Below are positions 5,315 through 6,399 of a stretch of DNA of 6,399 nt, piece by piece. Source of the stretch: DASZGL01 sp035938875 (GTDB taxonomy: Bacteria; Chloroflexota; Dormibacteria; Aeolococcales; Aeolococcaceae); assembly GCA_035938875.1 (NCBI GenBank), contig DASZGL010000057.1:1-6399 (forward strand), in the 5' to 3' direction. Numbering within the stretch: the stretch's first letter is position 1; each line of letters begins with the position of its first letter. The notes under the pieces are model-generated. The model was not told the DNA's origin. It ran no database searches and saw only the letters and a list, made by a program, of their open reading frames with translations. The translations under genes were made by a program, and so were the position numbers.

Positions 5315-6136
5315 ATGTGCAACGCCGCCTGCCTAGCTTTTGCCGAGAAGGTGCTCACCCCACAAGACGTTCAGGGCAAGGCCGTTCTCGAGGTCGGTGC
5401 GTACGACGTCAACGGCTCGATGCGACCGATCATTGAGCGCCTCCGTCCCGCTGCGTACCTCGGTGTCGATATCGCGCCAGGCCGGGGCGTCGACGAGCTC
5501 TGCGACGCCACATGCCTTCTCGAACGATACGGCGAGGAGCGTTTTGACCTCGTCGTCTCTACCGAGCTCATCGAGCATGTCGAGGACTGGCGAACGGCAA
5601 TCCGCAACCTCAAGGGTGTGCTGAGGATCGGCGGGAGCGTGCTGGTGACGACGAGGTCTCTGGGGTTCCCGCTCCACGGCTACCCTGAGGACTACTGGCG
5701 GTACGAGCTCGATGACATGCGGGCAATCTTCGCCGACTTCGCTGTCGACGTTCTCGAGCCCGATCCGTCGGAACCGGGGGTCTTCGTCAAGGCTCGCAAG
5801 ACGGGCGAGGGCGAGCCTACCGACCTCTACTCGGTTAACCTGCACTCTGTGTGGGCTGGTTATAGGGTGGGTACGCACACTAGCGAACTCCGCCGGATCC
5901 AAGCCCTTACCGCGGAGAACCGGCGCCTCACCGCAGAGGTGGATCGACTCGCGCAGGCTCTCTCGGAGCACGAAGTGCTTGTCGGCGAGAGCGATCGCCG
6001 TCGAGAGGAGCTCGATGCGGCTCGCGCAGAGCTGGTGCACCTACGAGGTCGTCGCTCTGTGCGCATGGCTAATGCGCTGGGTGAGCTACGGGTGGCCATT
6101 GCCCGCTGGCCCATCTCATCTCGACGAGTGCGCTGA
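5315..6136 (+). CDS. Class I SAM-dependent methyltransferase with C-terminal coiled coil
   Basis: The 273-residue product has an N-terminal Rossmann methyltransferase domain (about 1-160) of the Methyltransf_11 type. Motif I is VLEVGAYDVNG (24-34), motif II YLGVDIAPG with Asp52, then FDLVVSTELIEHVED (77-91) and LRIGGSVLVTTRS (103-115). The opening MCNAACLAF and the HGYPEDYWRYE block (121-131) recall methyltransferases often found in polysaccharide or glycan clusters. Residues about 188-245 form a heptad-rich, highly charged coiled coil (ELRRIQALTAENRRLTAEVDRL), and the tail is basic (RRSVRMANALGELRVAIARW). The coiled coil suggests oligomerisation or tethering to a glycosyltransferase. The acceptor is unknown. 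The start is ATG 5315, with no Shine-Dalgarno; in-frame stop TAA at 5270-5272 bounds the frame. It is the main cargo of the putative island and stands alone, without other glycan genes. Confidence 0.9.
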   Translation: MCNAACLAFAEKVLTPQDVQGKAVLEVGAYDVNGSMRPIIERLRPAAYLGVDIAPGRGVDELCDATCLLERYGEERFDLVVSTELIEHVEDWRTAIRNLKGVLRIGGSVLVTTRSLGFPLHGYPEDYWRYELDDMRAIFADFAVDVLEPDPSEPGVFVKARKTGEGEPTDLYSVNLHSVWAGYRVGTHTSELRRIQALTAENRRLTAEVDRLAQALSEHEVLVGESDRRREELDAARAELVHLRGRRSVRMANALGELRVAIARWPISSRRVR

Positions 6137-6156
6137 GCCTCAGCGGAGTACAGCGA

Positions 6157-6234
6157 TGCCGCCTGGAGGAGTCGAACCTCCCTCAACCGGTCAAAAGCCG
6201 GCTGCTCGACCGATGACCCGAGGTCAGGGGCGGC
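6157..6234 (-). pseudogene. Degenerate tRNA-like sequence, TTT (Lys) anticodon loop
   Basis: Read on the minus strand, the 3' part is well formed: anticodon arm GCCGG-CTTTTGA-CCGGT (6202-6186), a short variable loop, T arm GGAGG-TTCGACT-CCTCC (6181-6165), 3' acceptor strand AGGCGGC (6164-6158) and discriminator A. The 5' part is damaged. The D stem GGTC/GAGC has a G-G mismatch, and the base-paired partner GCCGCC of the acceptor lies 6 nt too far upstream (6234-6229), as if about 6 nt had been inserted. No CCA is encoded. The anticodon reads TTT, but G37 is unusual for lysine, and a Gln-type TTTTGA loop in a different register cannot be excluded. Probably a decayed or element-borne tRNA. Confidence 0.5.
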
Positions 6235-6305
6235 CACGACTGGCAAGGTCCGTGCTCGCGCTGACCTCAGGCGACCAGGTGCGATCACGCCTGGCAAGGG
6301 GCGTG
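6235..6305 (+). repeat. Pair of ~20-bp direct repeats beside the right attachment site
   Basis: CACGACTGGCAAGGTCCGTG at 6235-6254 and CACGCCTGGCAAGGGGCGTG at 6286-6305 match at 17 of 20 positions and are 51 bp apart. The second ends 6 nt before the tRNA-derived repeat. Between them lies CTGACCTCAG (6261-6270), itself nearly palindromic and an inverted partner of GAGGTCAG at 6220-6227. Placement next to the crossover region suits arm-type sites for a recombinase or excisionase. Confidence 0.5.
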
Positions 6306-6311
6306 TCCCGA

Positions 6312-6368
6312 CTTGAAAACCGCAAGGGCCGCCAAGCCCTCGGGGTTCGAATCCCTCTCCCTCCGCCA
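6312..6368 (+). repeat. attR-like fragment: 3' half of tRNA-Ser(TGA)
   Basis: A 57-nt copy of tRNA-Ser(TGA) from the anticodon loop (CTTGAAAAC) through variable arm, T arm, 3' acceptor strand and CCA. It differs from the intact gene only by one missing G in the run before TTCGAAT. There is no D arm and no 5' acceptor strand, so it cannot make a tRNA. It marks the far end of the insertion, or a junction between tandem elements. Confidence 0.88.
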
Positions 6369-6399
6369 ATTTCGCTGTCGCATAGGCCGGCACTCTGTG

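Larger units (their letters stand above)
4553..6368. mobile_element. Small genomic island inserted in tRNA-Ser(TGA), no integrase visible
   Basis: The segment is bounded by a direct repeat of the 3' half of tRNA-Ser(TGA): 58 nt on the left (inside the intact tRNA) and 57 nt on the right, differing by one G in a G run. This is the standard footprint of tyrosine-recombinase elements that integrate at tRNA genes. About 1.7 kb lies between the repeats. It holds two candidate small ORFs, a methyltransferase, a degenerate tRNA and several short repeats. No integrase, excisionase, replication or conjugation gene is seen, so it is a remnant, an element moved by a recombinase supplied elsewhere, or one end of a larger tandem array extending past the window. 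The interior appears somewhat less GC-rich and less codon-biased than the left part; this is a visual impression, not a computed figure. Confidence 0.75.

Noticed and set aside
4611..6311. CRISPR array or toxin-antitoxin system in the island
   Set aside because: No regularly spaced repeats of CRISPR length are present. The small ORF pair shows no toxin or antitoxin motif beyond size and overlap.
5860..6393. 177-codon minus-strand frame beginning MPAYATAKLAEGEGFEPRGLGG
   Set aside because: Its N-terminus is the antisense of the tRNA-Ser fragment, and the rest is antisense to the methyltransferase coding region.

Overview
This is a high-GC bacterial window. GTG starts are frequent, genes are tightly packed with short overlaps, and the two intact tRNA-Ser genes encode their CCA ends. 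The composition and fatty-acid-catabolism content suggest Actinomycetota (for example an Acidimicrobiia- or Thermoleophilia-like lineage), but nothing here fixes the taxon; Myxococcota or another high-GC phylum is possible.

Layout. (1) 1-864, plus strand: the 3' part of a PLP-dependent class I/II aminotransferase whose true start lies before the window. It converges with and overlaps the next gene by 26 bp. (2) 4287 down to 839, minus strand: a compact four-gene operon. In transcription order it holds an acyl-CoA dehydrogenase of the ACAD10/11 type, an APH-fold phosphotransferase overlapping it by 4-10 bp, a small DUF6285 protein, and an unrecognised six-segment membrane protein. The first three match the LvaC/LvaA/LvaB toolkit of the Pseudomonas levulinate pathway and the fused human ACAD11. 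The expected chemistry is phosphorylation of a 4-hydroxyacyl-CoA, then loss of phosphate and rearrangement to a form that beta-oxidation can handle. (3) 4330-4422 (minus) and 4521-4610 (plus): two divergent tRNA-Ser genes, anticodons GCT and TGA. The GCT tRNA lies 42 bp upstream of the acyl-CoA dehydrogenase, with no visible terminator between them.

(4) 4611-6311: a probable small genomic island inserted at the 3' half of tRNA-Ser(TGA). A near-perfect copy of that half, from the anticodon loop to CCA, recurs at 6312-6368. These would be the left and right attachment sites of a tRNA-integrating element. No integrase is visible. The cargo is a SAM-dependent methyltransferase with a C-terminal coiled coil, a possible pair of translationally coupled small ORFs, a 311-bp gene-free stretch with short repeats, and a degenerate tRNA-like sequence (TTT anticodon loop) next to the right site, where paired short repeats also occur.

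The chromosomal side is thus a catabolic cassette for hydroxylated acyl-CoAs. The right third looks like an accessory insertion with methyltransferase cargo. The two parts are probably functionally unrelated.
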